64,000 nt of DNA from JADZAI01 sp047602465 (GCA_047602465.1 JASGHF010000001.1:1860001-1924000), one strand, 5' to 3'. Numbered from the stretch's first letter, positions 1 to 9,029 are shown. The notes: a model not told the origin generated them from the letters alone. Numbers and translations are program-made.

Positions 1-1104
1 CGCAACCTCGGCCCCGAAAGAGTAGCCGACCAGCATCACCTTCGCGCCCGCATCCGATGCGCGGATCGCATCCAGAACGCGGTTGATATCCGCAGCGGTC
101 TGATAGGCGCTCTTCGCCTCCCAGTAATAGTCGAGCGTGTTGAAGCCGACGATCTCGATGCCCTTGGCGGCGAGACTGGCGGAGATCGACTGATCGATGC
201 CGGCCCAGCCGCCATCGCCGGTGAGGAAGATCGCGTAGGATTTCGGCGCGCCCTCGCTCGGCACCACGGTCAGCGGCAGATCGCTCAAGGCCGAAATGTC
301 GACATGGGCAGGCGTCTCCGGCGTCGGGCCGGGGGCGGAGGGCGCGCCGTCGCCCGATTTCTGCGCCTGCTCGAAAGCCGTCTGGGTTGCCACGAGATCG
401 CCATAGGCGGCGGCGATCTGATCGGCGAGCGGCATTGAGGAATCCGCGGCGATCGTCTTTGCACCCGGCATGCCCGCGACATAGGCCGCGACATCGGCGG
501 CGGCGCAGGTCTGGCCGTCGACGCCGTTCAGGGCGACGAAGTTATCGAGTCCCGACGAGGCGGGCGCATAGCTGAAGCCGCCGGAGCCGGATTTCGAATG
601 CAGGTCGGCCGAGTGCCCCTTGCACATTGGCTTCACGGTTTTCAGCGTCGGGCAGAAGCCGGCGGCGAGCGCGCCTTTGAACGTATCCTCCGGACCTTGC
701 GCGAAGGCCGGATAGACAGCCGATGCGCCCTCGCCGATGCCGACGAGAATGGGCTGGTGGTAGCGCTTCAACCCCAGCGTCTTCTCGCCGTATTGCGCGA
801 GACCCTGCAGATCGGCGGCGGGATAGACGCATCCCGCACCGTCGCGATCGAGTTCGGCCTTGTAGGCCTTCCAGTCGATGCCCAGCACCAGCGCACCTTT
901 CGCGGTCAGCGCAGCAGCCGCAGCATCGGCATCGGCGTCCCAGCCCTTCGCGCCGGACAGCAGCAGTGCGACCGACTGCGGATCGCCCGCCGGCATGATC
1001 GCTTTCACCTCGCCGAACCGGCCGAAGGTCAGTGGATCGGCGGCGAACGCCGGTGCGGCCAGGGCGATCGAGAACGCGAGCGCGGGAAGAATCGATCTCA
1101 TCAT
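1..1104 (-). CDS. acvB: AcvB-type periplasmic hydrolase (VirJ domain protein), 3' end outside window
   Basis: Reading starts at an ATG at 1104 that overlaps the stop of the upstream gene (ATGA), giving MMRSILPALAF and a clear signal peptide ending near AFA|AD. At least 368 residues are visible and the frame is open at the window edge. Two VirJ-like units are present. The first (about residues 25-230) carries GIGEG where a GxSxG nucleophile is expected, so its serine is replaced. The second begins near LTVVPSEGAPKS, has a GDGGW motif and an intact GYSFG nucleophile elbow close to position 10 of the window. AcvB of Agrobacterium is a periplasmic protein encoded with lpiA and implicated in lysyl-phosphatidylglycerol hydrolysis. 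The same gene order here supports that role. Function is inferred from family and context. Confidence 0.8.
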   Translation of the reverse strand, partial: MMRSILPALAFSIALAAPAFAADPLTFGRFGEVKAIMPAGDPQSVALLLSGAKGWDADADAAAAALTAKGALVLGIDWKAYKAELDRDGAGCVYPAADLQGLAQYGEKTLGLKRYHQPILVGIGEGASAVYPAFAQGPEDTFKGALAAGFCPTLKTVKPMCKGHSADLHSKSGSGGFSYAPASSGLDNFVALNGVDGQTCAAADVAAYVAGMPGAKTIAADSSMPLADQIAAAYGDLVATQTAFEQAQKSGDGAPSAPGPTPETPAHVDISALSDLPLTVVPSEGAPKSYAIFLTGDGGWAGIDQSISASLAAKGIEIVGFNTLDYYWEAKSAYQTAADINRVLDAIRASDAGAKVMLVGYSFGAEVA

Positions 1105-1823
1105 TCGGCCTTTCCGGCGATCTCGCGATAGGCCGCGAGATATTGCGGCATCCAGTTCTTCTCCACGCCGAAGCCATGTCCGACCTTCGGGAGGGGCACG
1201 ACTTTCGCGCCGGGAATCTTGCCGACGAAGGCGATGGTCGAGTCCGCCGTGCAGACCTGATCGACCATGCCCTGCAGAGCGGTGAAGCCTTCAAGCCCCG
1301 TCGTGGCGGGTGAATAGAGATAGCCGGTCTTGATCTTGTCCACCGTCAGGTCGGCATGCCCGCCGCTGGTGCAGAGCGGGCGCTTGTTCTCCATGTCCGG
1401 GCAGAAGCCGAGCGCGACGGAGCCGCGCACGGACCCCTTCTCCATGGCCGCCTGCGCGATATAGACCGCCGTTGCGCCGGACGAGTAGCCGGCCAGGATG
1501 AGCGGCGCACCCTCCGGCACATGCAGAGCGGCGCGTTCTTCTTTCGCGAAGGCCTCGATCGTGCCGCCGAGATCGGCGCAGCCATCGGGCGCGGACGCAT
1601 CGAGCGCGGCGAGCAGCTTGGGCGTGTCGAGGGCGGCGACCGCCGCGCCTTCCGAGGCAAGGCGCTTCGCCATGCCGATGACGCCGAGATTCCATCCGCC
1701 GTCGCCCGACAGGAACACCACCAGCGCGGTGGGCTGACCTTGCGGTTCATAGGTGGCGGCGGCTTTGACGGATACCGGCGCGGCGGCAAGCGCGGCGGCG
1801 AGCAGGCTGGCGATGACACTCAT
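1101..1823 (-). CDS. VirJ/AcvB-like alpha/beta hydrolase, single domain, exported
   Basis: A 240-residue protein with an N-terminal signal peptide (MSVIASLLAAALAAAPVSV) and one VirJ-type alpha/beta-hydrolase domain: GDGGW near residue 40, nucleophile elbow GYSSG near 130, and a C-terminal GHGFG that could supply the catalytic histidine. It overlaps lpiA upstream and acvB downstream by 4 bp each, so the three genes are translationally coupled. It resembles the degenerate N-terminal unit of the next gene: both share an FCP motif, a K..P(L/M)C motif, an ADL motif and a GL(E/D)xFxAL motif. A tandem duplication is therefore likely. A role in hydrolysing or binding aminoacylated phospholipid is inferred from the operon. 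Confidence 0.75.
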   Translation of the reverse strand: MSVIASLLAAALAAAPVSVKAAATYEPQGQPTALVVFLSGDGGWNLGVIGMAKRLASEGAAVAALDTPKLLAALDASAPDGCADLGGTIEAFAKEERAALHVPEGAPLILAGYSSGATAVYIAQAAMEKGSVRGSVALGFCPDMENKRPLCTSGGHADLTVDKIKTGYLYSPATTGLEGFTALQGMVDQVCTADSTIAFVGKIPGAKVVPLPKVGHGFGVEKNWMPQYLAAYREIAGKAE

Positions 1824-4345
1824 TTGCGGATCGCTCCAAGAAGACCGCCTGAGACCAACGCGGTCACGTTGAGGAGAACGCGGGCCAGCGGCGCGCCGCC
1901 CGGCGAGATCAGGTAGCGCGCTTCCCAGCGCGGCGAAAATTTCTGCTTGTAGGCGCGGAGGCCCTGGAAATCGTAGAGCGCGCCCCAGCGGCTGAATATG
2001 TAGCTGCCGGCGCGCTGCCAGAGCGGCGCAAGGCGGTGCTGCGACAGGCCCGACATCGGCGCCATGCCGAGATTGAAACGGCGATAGCCTTCAGCCTGAC
2101 CCCACAGCAGGACGCCCGAGAACAATAGGTCCATCAGTCCCTGCGGCGGATGGGGCACATGGCGCATCAGGTCGACCGACAATTCAGCCTTGTCAGCGCC
2201 GGGCCAGAGATTGGCGAAGGCGAGAAGCCGTCCGTCGCCATCGCGCACCAGCGCGGCGGGATAGCGGGCGAGATAGGCGGGATCGAAGCGGCCGAGCGAG
2301 AAGCCTTTCTCGCCGCTCTTCTTCTTGGCCAGCCAGGCGTCGGAGACGGCCTTCATTTCGGCGATGAGCGCGGGCACCGCGTCTGCGGCGACGACGGAAA
2401 AGATGAGACCCTTGCGCTCGGCGGCGCGGGCACCCTGGCGCAGCCCCGCCATACGGCCGCCAGCCAGCGTAAAGCCTACCAGATCGACGATCGCCTCTTC
2501 ACCGAGCTTGTGCGCGGAAAGACCGGCGTCGAGATAAAGCGGCAGCAGATCCTGCGACGCTTCATAGAAGACGGGCCAGCGGTCGGCGGCGTCGCACTCT
2601 TCCAGAAAGCGCCAGAGCAGTTCGCGTTGCGTCTTAGGCGACGGCGCGACCGGATCGCCCAACGCGACGCGGCTGCGGCCGGAATCGGCGAACATGATGA
2701 AACCGGTTTTCGCATCGTCGAAGAGAAAACGCTTGTCGCCGAGCAGCGCGAGCTGCGCCCCGGTTTCCGGTACGCTGGCGGCGATGCGCACGGCGTCGTC
2801 GATGTCGGCGGCCGAGGGCCTTTCGTCACGGCCGGGGCGGCGAAGGCTGAGCAGCCAGATGATCAGCGCCGAGAAGACAAGCGCGGCACCGAGAACGAGC
2901 GCGCGCAGGAAGCGGCCTGCGTCATTGTCGATCGCGGCGGTCGTGAACAGCGCCGTCTCGTAGGGGACATCGCGGAAGACATAGAAGCCGAGCCAGACGC
3001 TGATGCCGAGGGTGATGGCGATGACGGTAAGCCAGAGCGGGGTCAGGCTGAGATCGAGCCTGTCGGCGCGCCGATGGAAGAAAGGCCGCGCCGGCCACAT
3101 AAGCGCCAGCGCGAGCGCGGCCAGGATCGCCTCTTCATAGTCCGCGCCCTTCAGCAGCGAGGCGAGCGCGCCGACGCCAAGCATCACCAGCGTCACGTGG
3201 AAGGCATCGCGGCGGCGGCGGGCGAGGCCGCGCGCCAGGAAGAGCAGCGCAATGCCGGCCGCGACCGAAACGAGATGCGAGGCCTCGATCACCTCGATCG
3301 GCAAGAAATCATCGAGCGTCGCGAGGCGCTCGGCGACTCCGGGCGTGACGGCCGAGATCAGCAGAACGACGCCGACCGCGAAGGCCGCGAGCGCGAGCAG
3401 CGGCGGCGTCAGGTAGCGCAGGCCCGGCGCGATGAAGCGCCGCGCGCCCGCAACGAGCGTGCGGCGCTCCCAGATTTCAGCAGCGCCCAGAGACAGCGCG
3501 GCGAGGGCGAGAGGCACCAGATAATAGACGGCGCGATAGACGAGCAGCGGGCCGGCCAGAGCCGCAGCGCCGCCTTCGGGCGCCGCCAGCGCCACCATGG
3601 CGGCTTCAAAAACGCCGATGCCGCCGGGCAGATGGCTGAAGAGACCGAGCGTCTGCGCGATCAGAAAGGCAGCCAGCACCGTGCCGGGCGCGGCGACCTC
3701 GCCCGGCACCAGAGCCACCAGAACGAGGCCGGCGATCAGCCAGTCGGCCAGCGATAGCACAAGCTGTCCGAGGGCGACGCCCGGCGATGGCGCCGTCAGG
3801 TTCGCGCCGCCTGCGGACAGCGGACGCGCCCACCACCACGAAGAGGTGACGTAGGCAGAGATCAGCATGGCCGCGACCACCCCCGCAGCAATGGCCGTTT
3901 CAGTCTGGCCGACCGTTGCGAGCGCGATCGGCGCAAGGGCGAGCGGACCCAGCCACAGCGTGAGGGTCGAGAAGGCTGTCATGCGTGCGATGGCAGCGCC
4001 GCCGGCCGATCCGTAGAGGCGCAGCCGCAGCGCCCCGCTCGTCAGCATCGAGACGCCGAGACTGTTGGAGAAAGCATAGACGATGGGCGCACCCAGAAGG
4101 ATGCGTCCGAGCTTCAGGTCAGCCCCCGCGTAGCGCGCTGCCATGACATCGTAGAGGGTGAGGACGAGAAAACTCGCCGCGGTCGCGAGCAGGGCCAGCG
4201 CAATCGCCTGCCAGGCGACGCTGTCTACCGACGCGGTCAGCTCGTCATAGCTATGCTCGGCGAGAAAGAGATGGATCACCCACCCCGCCCCGATCAGGGC
4301 GGCGATGGGCAGGATGGCGATAATGCGGTGGAGCCAGAGGGGCAT
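1820..4345 (-). CDS. lpiA: Bifunctional lysylphosphatidylglycerol flippase/synthetase (LpiA/MprF family)
   Basis: An 841-residue membrane protein. The N-terminal part (about residues 1-500) is a run of hydrophobic segments of the MprF flippase type. The C-terminal part (about 540-830) is a soluble DUF2156/GNAT-like lysyltransferase domain with motifs such as GFIMFADSGRSRVALGDPV and YRRFNLGMAPMSGLS. This family adds lysine from Lys-tRNA to phosphatidylglycerol at the inner membrane and moves the product outward, lowering surface negative charge. It is the first gene of a three-gene operon with two AcvB/VirJ-type hydrolases, the order known from rhizobia as lpiA-acvB. Length is normal for the family and no break is seen. 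Confidence 0.9.
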   Translation of the reverse strand: MPLWLHRIIAILPIAALIGAGWVIHLFLAEHSYDELTASVDSVAWQAIALALLATAASFLVLTLYDVMAARYAGADLKLGRILLGAPIVYAFSNSLGVSMLTSGALRLRLYGSAGGAAIARMTAFSTLTLWLGPLALAPIALATVGQTETAIAAGVVAAMLISAYVTSSWWWARPLSAGGANLTAPSPGVALGQLVLSLADWLIAGLVLVALVPGEVAAPGTVLAAFLIAQTLGLFSHLPGGIGVFEAAMVALAAPEGGAAALAGPLLVYRAVYYLVPLALAALSLGAAEIWERRTLVAGARRFIAPGLRYLTPPLLALAAFAVGVVLLISAVTPGVAERLATLDDFLPIEVIEASHLVSVAAGIALLFLARGLARRRRDAFHVTLVMLGVGALASLLKGADYEEAILAALALALMWPARPFFHRRADRLDLSLTPLWLTVIAITLGISVWLGFYVFRDVPYETALFTTAAIDNDAGRFLRALVLGAALVFSALIIWLLSLRRPGRDERPSAADIDDAVRIAASVPETGAQLALLGDKRFLFDDAKTGFIMFADSGRSRVALGDPVAPSPKTQRELLWRFLEECDAADRWPVFYEASQDLLPLYLDAGLSAHKLGEEAIVDLVGFTLAGGRMAGLRQGARAAERKGLIFSVVAADAVPALIAEMKAVSDAWLAKKKSGEKGFSLGRFDPAYLARYPAALVRDGDGRLLAFANLWPGADKAELSVDLMRHVPHPPQGLMDLLFSGVLLWGQAEGYRRFNLGMAPMSGLSQHRLAPLWQRAGSYIFSRWGALYDFQGLRAYKQKFSPRWEARYLISPGGAPLARVLLNVTALVSGGLLGAIRK

Positions 4346-4434
4346 TCAGGGGGCAGGCGGAGGGACCGGCATATAACGCCAGACGATCTTGCCCGCCGCT
4401 GTCCGCAGGGTGAATTCGGCGTAACGCCGCGCCC

Positions 4435-5697
4435 CTAGAGGTTGGCCCTGATGAAATCCCGGACGCGGGGCTGGATTTCGGTGCGCCAGCGCGTGCCGTT
4501 GAAGACGCCGTAATGGCCGACGCCGGGCTGGATGTAGTCCAGCTTCCGCGCTTTGGGGATGCCGGTGCAGAGATCGTGCGCGGCCTGCGTCTGTCCGATG
4601 CCGGAGATGTCGTCGTTCTCGCCTTCCACCGTCATCAGGCCCATGTCCCTGATGGCGGCGGGCTTCACCAGATGCCCGCGATATTTCAGCTTGCCCTCGG
4701 CCAGCTCGAAGCGCTGGAAGACCTTGTCGATCGTCTCCAGATAGAACTCCGCCGGCATGTCGAGCACGGCGAGATATTCGTCATAGAAGGTGCGGTGCTT
4801 CTGCACGCTGTCGCCGTCGCCCTTCACCAGATTCTTGAAGAAGTCGTACTGCGCGTTGGTGTGCCGCTCGCGGTTCATGTTGATGAACGCGGTCAGCTGC
4901 AGGAAGCCGGGATAGACGAGGCGGCCGTGGCCCGCATAGGGCAGCGGCACGCGGTGGATCATGTTCTCCTCGAACCACTGGAACGAGCGCTCTTCCGACA
5001 GCTTGTTGGGCACGGTGGGCGAGCGGCGCGCATCGATGGGCGAACCCATGATGGTGAGCGAGGCGGGCTTCGCCCTGTCCTTCGCCTCGTGCATCAGCGC
5101 GGCGGCGGCAAGACAGGCCGGCCCGGGTTGGCAGACCGCGAGCAGATGCGTCTTCGGCCCCAGATGCCGCAGCATCTGCATGACATAGTCGATATAGTCG
5201 TCGAGGCCGAAGCGGCCCTCCTTCAGCGACACATCGCGCGCATCCAGCCAGTCGGTGATGTAGACGTCATGCTCGGGCAGCATGGCCTCCACCGTGCCGC
5301 GCAGCAGGGTCGCGAAATGGCCCGAGAGCGGCGCGACGATCAGCACCTTGGGGTGCGGGAATTTCGCGCGCAGCCTGCCATAGACCTCTTCGTCCTTGGC
5401 GAAGTGCAGCAGATTGCAGAAGGGCTTCGACCACACGACCGTTTGGGTCACCTCGACCGGCTGGCCGTAGATCTTGAGCGGCGGAAGATTGAAGGCGGGC
5501 TTGGCGTAGTTGCGGGTGAAGCTTTCGAACACATCGAAGGCGGCCGCCCAGGTCCGCCCCGCATAGGTATGCGACCAGGGGTTCAGCGGATTGCGGAGCG
5601 CCTGTGCGCTGAAATCGGCGACCGCCCGGAAGGGCTGGGCCGAACGCTTGGCGGTATCGACCGCTGCGTAGAGAAAATTCTGCAACAAGAACCTCAC
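4435..5697 (-). CDS. phaZ: Intracellular polyhydroxyalkanoate depolymerase
   Basis: About 420 residues of the PHB_depo_C/PhaZ family, which hydrolyses intracellular poly-3-hydroxybutyrate granules. Recognisable stretches are PLNPWSHTYAGRT, VLIVAPLSGHFATLLRGTVE, ITDWLDARDVPL-like text, and a nucleophile region with cysteine (VCQPGPA), typical of intracellular depolymerases. The C-terminal PGVGHYGVFNG has the catalytic-type histidine. The start is uncertain: GTG at 5697 has a GAGG box six bases upstream, while TTG at 5685 is a second option. The frame is open upstream through the whole of the SCO1 gene, so an automated caller could fuse the two. The palindrome at 5760-5786 lies in its leader, which argues for a separate promoter. 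Confidence 0.88.
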   Translation of the reverse strand: MRFLLQNFLYAAVDTAKRSAQPFRAVADFSAQALRNPLNPWSHTYAGRTWAAAFDVFESFTRNYAKPAFNLPPLKIYGQPVEVTQTVVWSKPFCNLLHFAKDEEVYGRLRAKFPHPKVLIVAPLSGHFATLLRGTVEAMLPEHDVYITDWLDARDVSLKEGRFGLDDYIDYVMQMLRHLGPKTHLLAVCQPGPACLAAAALMHEAKDRAKPASLTIMGSPIDARRSPTVPNKLSEERSFQWFEENMIHRVPLPYAGHGRLVYPGFLQLTAFINMNRERHTNAQYDFFKNLVKGDGDSVQKHRTFYDEYLAVLDMPAEFYLETIDKVFQRFELAEGKLKYRGHLVKPAAIRDMGLMTVEGENDDISGIGQTQAAHDLCTGIPKARKLDYIQPGVGHYGVFNGTRWRTEIQPRVRDFIRANL

Positions 5698-5759
5698 GTG
5701 CCCCCTCAGGCCCGCCGGTTTCCGGTCAGGCCACGCCGCAACGCTCCCCAAAGCGCGAA

Positions 5760-5786
5760 GGGTCATTGTGCGGCGCACAATGACCC
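5760..5786. promoter_or_regulatory. Perfect 13-bp-arm palindrome upstream of phaZ (candidate operator)
   Basis: Arms read GGGTCATTGTGCG and CGCACAATGACCC around a single central G, so 26 of 27 positions pair. It lies 63 bp upstream of the GTG start of phaZ. The core TTGTGCGGCGCACAA resembles the TGC-rich dyads bound by PhaR, the regulator of polyhydroxyalkanoate granule genes in alphaproteobacteria. The symmetry is seen directly; the PhaR assignment is inference. There is no T-run on either side, so a terminator is less likely. Confidence 0.55.
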
Positions 5787-5810
5787 CGTCAAGCCGAATT
5801 AAAGGACAGA

Positions 5811-6405
5811 TTACTTGACGTTCTGTTGCAGATTCCGCCGCCAGCGACTCTGCCGCCGCGCCCGGATCGAGGGCCGTCACGAAGGCCCCGTCAGGCCCGT
5901 AGAGATAGAAGAAGCTGGAATGATCCATGGTGTAGCCGAGCGCCGAATCCGGCAGAGGCACCTTGCGGGCATAGGCCTTGAAGGCCTTCAGGACCGCCTC
6001 GATCTCCGCCGGCGTGCCGGTCAAGGCCCGGAAATCCGGGCTGAAATAACCGGCATAGGCTTTCAGCTTCTCCGGCGTGTCGCGCTCCGGATCGACCGTG
6101 ATGAAGACGACGGTGAGTTTCGCCGCCACCGCCGGGATGCCGGCCAGCGTGTCGGCGAGCTTCTGCAGGGTCAACGGGCAGACATCCGGGCAATTGGTGA
6201 AGCCGAAGAAGACGACCATGTAGCGCCCGCGGAAATCGGCCTCGGTCACACGCCTGCCGTCCTGGTCGGTCAGGGCGAAGACCGGGGTGATGGGGGCCGG
6301 GACCAGCGGCGCTTTCTGCTGCGTCAGGAGATAGATGGCGAAGGCGGCGATCAGCGCGGCGAGGGCGATCAGCCCCAGGAATACGGCGCGGGTGCGGGCC
6401 GGCAT
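5811..6405 (-). CDS. SCO1/SenC/PrrC-family copper chaperone, apparent frameshift at the C-terminus
   Basis: About 198 residues: an N-terminal membrane anchor (VFLGLIALAALIAAFAIYLL), then a thioredoxin-like fold with the copper-binding CPDVC motif, the VDPERDTP motif, and the conserved late histidine in YTMDHSSFFYLYGP. SCO proteins deliver copper to cytochrome c oxidase and are often found with regBA. ATG 6405 is preferred over 6414 because an AAGGAG box lies nine bases before it. In the frame as given there is no stop and reading continues into phaZ. One base fewer in the GCGGCGG run near 5830 gives a normal ending (NLQQNVK then TAA at 5813-5811). So either the gene has a late +1 frameshift or there is a base error. 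It is divergent from regB. Confidence 0.8.
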
Positions 6406-6498
6406 GTGAACCATCTCCTTCACGCGAGCCTTCACGCGCCCGCTTCCGTGGTGTCCTATCGCAAGCGGCGCGCGGGGCGCTAGGGACCGGCACAGGCG

Positions 6499-7875
6499 AT
6501 GGACATACCGACGGGCGAATTCGCCCCCCGGCCGGGACAGGGCCTGATCGCGCGCCTCACCCGCCTCGCCGATGCCGAGGAAGGACGGCTGCGCCTCGGC
6601 ACGCTGAACACGCTGCGCTGGCTGGCGCTGGCGGGACAGCTCGCCACCGTGCTGTTCGTGCATTTCAGCCTTGGCTTCGAGCTGCCGCTGCTCGCCTGCT
6701 TGACGGTGATCGCGGCGGGCGCGGCCTTCACGATGATGCTGCGCGTCGCCTTTCCCCCGCAGCACCGCCCGTCCGACGTGGCGGCGTTCCTGTATCTGGC
6801 GCTGGACCAGACGCAGCTCTTCGCGATCCTCTTCCTCACCGGCGGATTGCAGAACCCCTTCACGCTGATCCTGCTCGCCGCCGTCGTCATCGCCTCCTCG
6901 TCGCTGAACCTGCGCTATGCGCTGGCGCTCGGCGGCTACACGCTGGCGCTCATCACGGCGCTGGCGCTCTATCACCTGCCCCTCCCGTGGGAGAGCGGCG
7001 AGGTGCTGAACCTGCCGCCGATCTATCTGGCGGGATTGTGGATCGCGCTGATCCTCAGCCTCGGCTTCACCACCATCGCGACCTTCCGCATCTCGTCGGA
7101 GGCCTCGCGCATGCAGGCCGGCTATGCCGCGATGGAGATCGCGCTCGCCTCGGAACAGAAGCTGGCGGCGCTGGGCAGCCTCGCAGCCGCCGCCGCGCAC
7201 GAACTCGGCACGCCGCTCGGCACCATCGCGGTGGTGGCCAAGGAGCTGCAGCGCGAACTGCCCGCCGACGGGCCGCTGGCCGAGGACGCGAAACTCCTGC
7301 GCCAGCAGGTCGACCGCTGCCGCGAGATTCTCGGCCGCCTGTCGCAGCACCAGGAAAGCGACGGCATCGGCCCGGATGCCCGCCTGCCTTTGCTCGCGCT
7401 GCTCGACGATCTGGCGCAGGCCCATCGCTCGCTGAGGGTGACGATCAGCGTCGAGGGCGCGGAGAACCCGCCGGTCGTGCGCGTCCTGCCCGAACTGCGC
7501 TATGCGCTCGGCAATCTGATCGAGAACGCCGCCGACTATGCGAGCCGCCGCGTGAAGGTGACGGCGATGTGGGACGAGGTCCGCATCGTGGTGCGCGTCC
7601 GCGACGACGGACCGGGGTTTTCCCCGGAAATCATGGCGAAACTGGGCGAACCCTATGTCACCACCCGGCCCGGCCGCACCGCCCTCACCGACGAGCAGCT
7701 TGGCCCCGCCCAGCCCGGCCAGGGCCATGTCGGGATGGGCCTGGGGTTCTTCATCGCCAAGACGCTGCTGGAGCGGACGGGGGCCGAACTCACCTTCGGC
7801 AATGCCTTCGAAGGCGGCGCCTCGGTGACCATCGCCTGGCCGCGCGGCCGGATCGAGGCCCCGCCCCTCAATTGA
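6499..7875 (+). CDS. regB: Redox sensor histidine kinase RegB/PrrB/ActS
   Basis: A 458-residue membrane kinase. The N-terminal half has six hydrophobic segments and the quinone-site motif GGLQNPF at residues 115-121, a hallmark of RegB. The H-box AAAAHELGTPLGTI carries the phospho-accepting His234. DRCREILGRL contains Cys274, matching the redox-active cysteine of the family. N and G boxes follow (NLIENAADYA, DDGPGFS, GMGLGFFIAKTLLERTGA). RegB senses the aerobic ubiquinone pool and oxygen and controls respiration, nitrogen and carbon metabolism through RegA. The partner regA follows 81 bp downstream on the same strand, and the SCO1 gene is divergent, the classic grouping. All key residues are present. 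Confidence 0.92.
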   Translation: MDIPTGEFAPRPGQGLIARLTRLADAEEGRLRLGTLNTLRWLALAGQLATVLFVHFSLGFELPLLACLTVIAAGAAFTMMLRVAFPPQHRPSDVAAFLYLALDQTQLFAILFLTGGLQNPFTLILLAAVVIASSSLNLRYALALGGYTLALITALALYHLPLPWESGEVLNLPPIYLAGLWIALILSLGFTTIATFRISSEASRMQAGYAAMEIALASEQKLAALGSLAAAAAHELGTPLGTIAVVAKELQRELPADGPLAEDAKLLRQQVDRCREILGRLSQHQESDGIGPDARLPLLALLDDLAQAHRSLRVTISVEGAENPPVVRVLPELRYALGNLIENAADYASRRVKVTAMWDEVRIVVRVRDDGPGFSPEIMAKLGEPYVTTRPGRTALTDEQLGPAQPGQGHVGMGLGFFIAKTLLERTGAELTFGNAFEGGASVTIAWPRGRIEAPPLN

Positions 7876-7956
7876 CCGCAGCATTAACCGGGAACCGCTC
7901 GGCCCGGTTGCAAGCCCCCCGCCCTCTCGTTAGCGTCCTGCCCCGATTGGGGATTC

Positions 7957-8511
7957 ATGGCCGACGACCGGGTACTTGAAGGCATTCAGGATCGCACGAT
8001 CCTGATCGCCGAGGACGACATGCCCTTCCGCACCCGTATGGCGCGGGCGCTGGAGGCGCGCGGCTTCACCGTCACCAGCGCCGAGACCGTGGCGCTCGCC
8101 ATCGGCCATGTGCGCAAGGCGCCGCCGGCTTTTGCGGTGATCGATCTGCGCCTTGGCGACGGCAACGGCCTCGACGTGATCGAGGCGCTGCACCGCGAGC
8201 GGCCCGACGCCCGGGCCATCGTGCTGACCGGCTACGGCAATATCGCGACGGCGGTGGCCGCCGTGAAGCAAGGCGCGATCGACTATCTGTCGAAACCCGC
8301 CGACGCCGACGACGTGATCCGCGCGCTGCTCGCCCGCCCCGGCGCCAAGCCGACGCCGCCCGACAATCCCATGTCGGCCGACCGCGTCCGCTGGGAGCAC
8401 ATCCAGCGCGTCTACGAACTCTGCCAGCAGAACGTCTCGGAGACCGCGCGGCGGCTCAACATGCATCGCCGCACGCTGCAGCGCATCCTCGCCAAGCGCT
8501 CGCCGAAATAG
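7957..8511 (+). CDS. regA: Response regulator RegA/PrrA/ActR
   Basis: A 184-residue two-domain regulator. The receiver domain (about residues 14-125) has the acidic pair in IAEDD, the phospho-acceptor Asp63 in VIDLRLGDG, and the conserved lysine in DYLSKPADADD. The C-terminal Fis-type helix-turn-helix (SETARRLNMHRRTLQRILAKR) is the very conserved RegA DNA-binding helix. It follows regB on the same strand and is its cognate partner by family and position. The stop at 8509-8511 is one base from the end of the convergent mmcB gene. Confidence 0.93.
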   Translation: MADDRVLEGIQDRTILIAEDDMPFRTRMARALEARGFTVTSAETVALAIGHVRKAPPAFAVIDLRLGDGNGLDVIEALHRERPDARAIVLTGYGNIATAVAAVKQGAIDYLSKPADADDVIRALLARPGAKPTPPDNPMSADRVRWEHIQRVYELCQQNVSETARRLNMHRRTLQRILAKRSPK

Positions 8512-8512
8512 C

Positions 8513-8962
8513 TCAGAACGTCAGCGCCGCCAGATCCGGATCGAGGCTGCGCAGGTGCCGCTCCGCCGCCACGCGCGCGAAGCCGAGCGTCAGCGCCTTG
8601 CGGCGAGCCGGAGCCATGGCCGCGACCGGGCTTTCGCGCACGATCTCCGCGCCATAGCGGTCGGCGACGATGAGGCCGGTCGTCTCGGGCACCGCCTCCA
8701 GGGGAAAGCCGACCGGCACGGCGAAATAAAGCCGCTCGCACCAGGCGAGATAGCCGGGCCATTTCCGGTCGCCGCGCAAATCGGCCAGACTGACCTTGAT
8801 TTCCACGGCCAGGAGATCACCTGAAGGTCCGACGGCCATCACATCCAGACGCAAGCCGTCGGGTAAGGTGAATTCCGTCAGCGGCGCGTAGCCTTTGCCG
8901 TAGAGACAGCGCTGGACGCCCCGTGCGACGGCCAAAGCATTCAGTGACCATTCAGTATCCAT
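8513..8962 (-). CDS. mmcB: MmcB-family DNA repair-associated protein
   Basis: A 149-residue protein when started at ATG 8962 (MDTEWSLNALAVARGVQRCL). A longer reading upstream lacks family similarity. It matches the MmcB family, small nuclease-fold proteins of Alphaproteobacteria found in SOS/DNA-repair contexts. The segment LRLDVMAVG...LLAVEIKVSLADLRGD looks like a restriction-endonuclease-like core (D, then ExK), followed by KWPGYLAWCERLYFAVP. It is convergent with regA with a single intervening base. The biochemical function is not established here. Confidence 0.75.
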   Translation of the reverse strand: MDTEWSLNALAVARGVQRCLYGKGYAPLTEFTLPDGLRLDVMAVGPSGDLLAVEIKVSLADLRGDRKWPGYLAWCERLYFAVPVGFPLEAVPETTGLIVADRYGAEIVRESPVAAMAPARRKALTLGFARVAAERHLRSLDPDLAALTF

Positions 8963-9029
8963 CGGCCATAACTTAGCCCATATCCGGGGTGATTTGCTCC
9001 GGTGAGTGACGAGAAGGACGCGACAGACG

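Noticed and set aside
2150..3757. 535-codon plus-strand frame antisense to lpiA
   Set aside because: Shadow frame with low-complexity charged residues and no recognisable motif.
4435..7884. Single 1149-codon minus-strand reading frame
   Set aside because: Its first part is antisense to regB, and the rest is SCO1 plus phaZ read together. It is not one gene.
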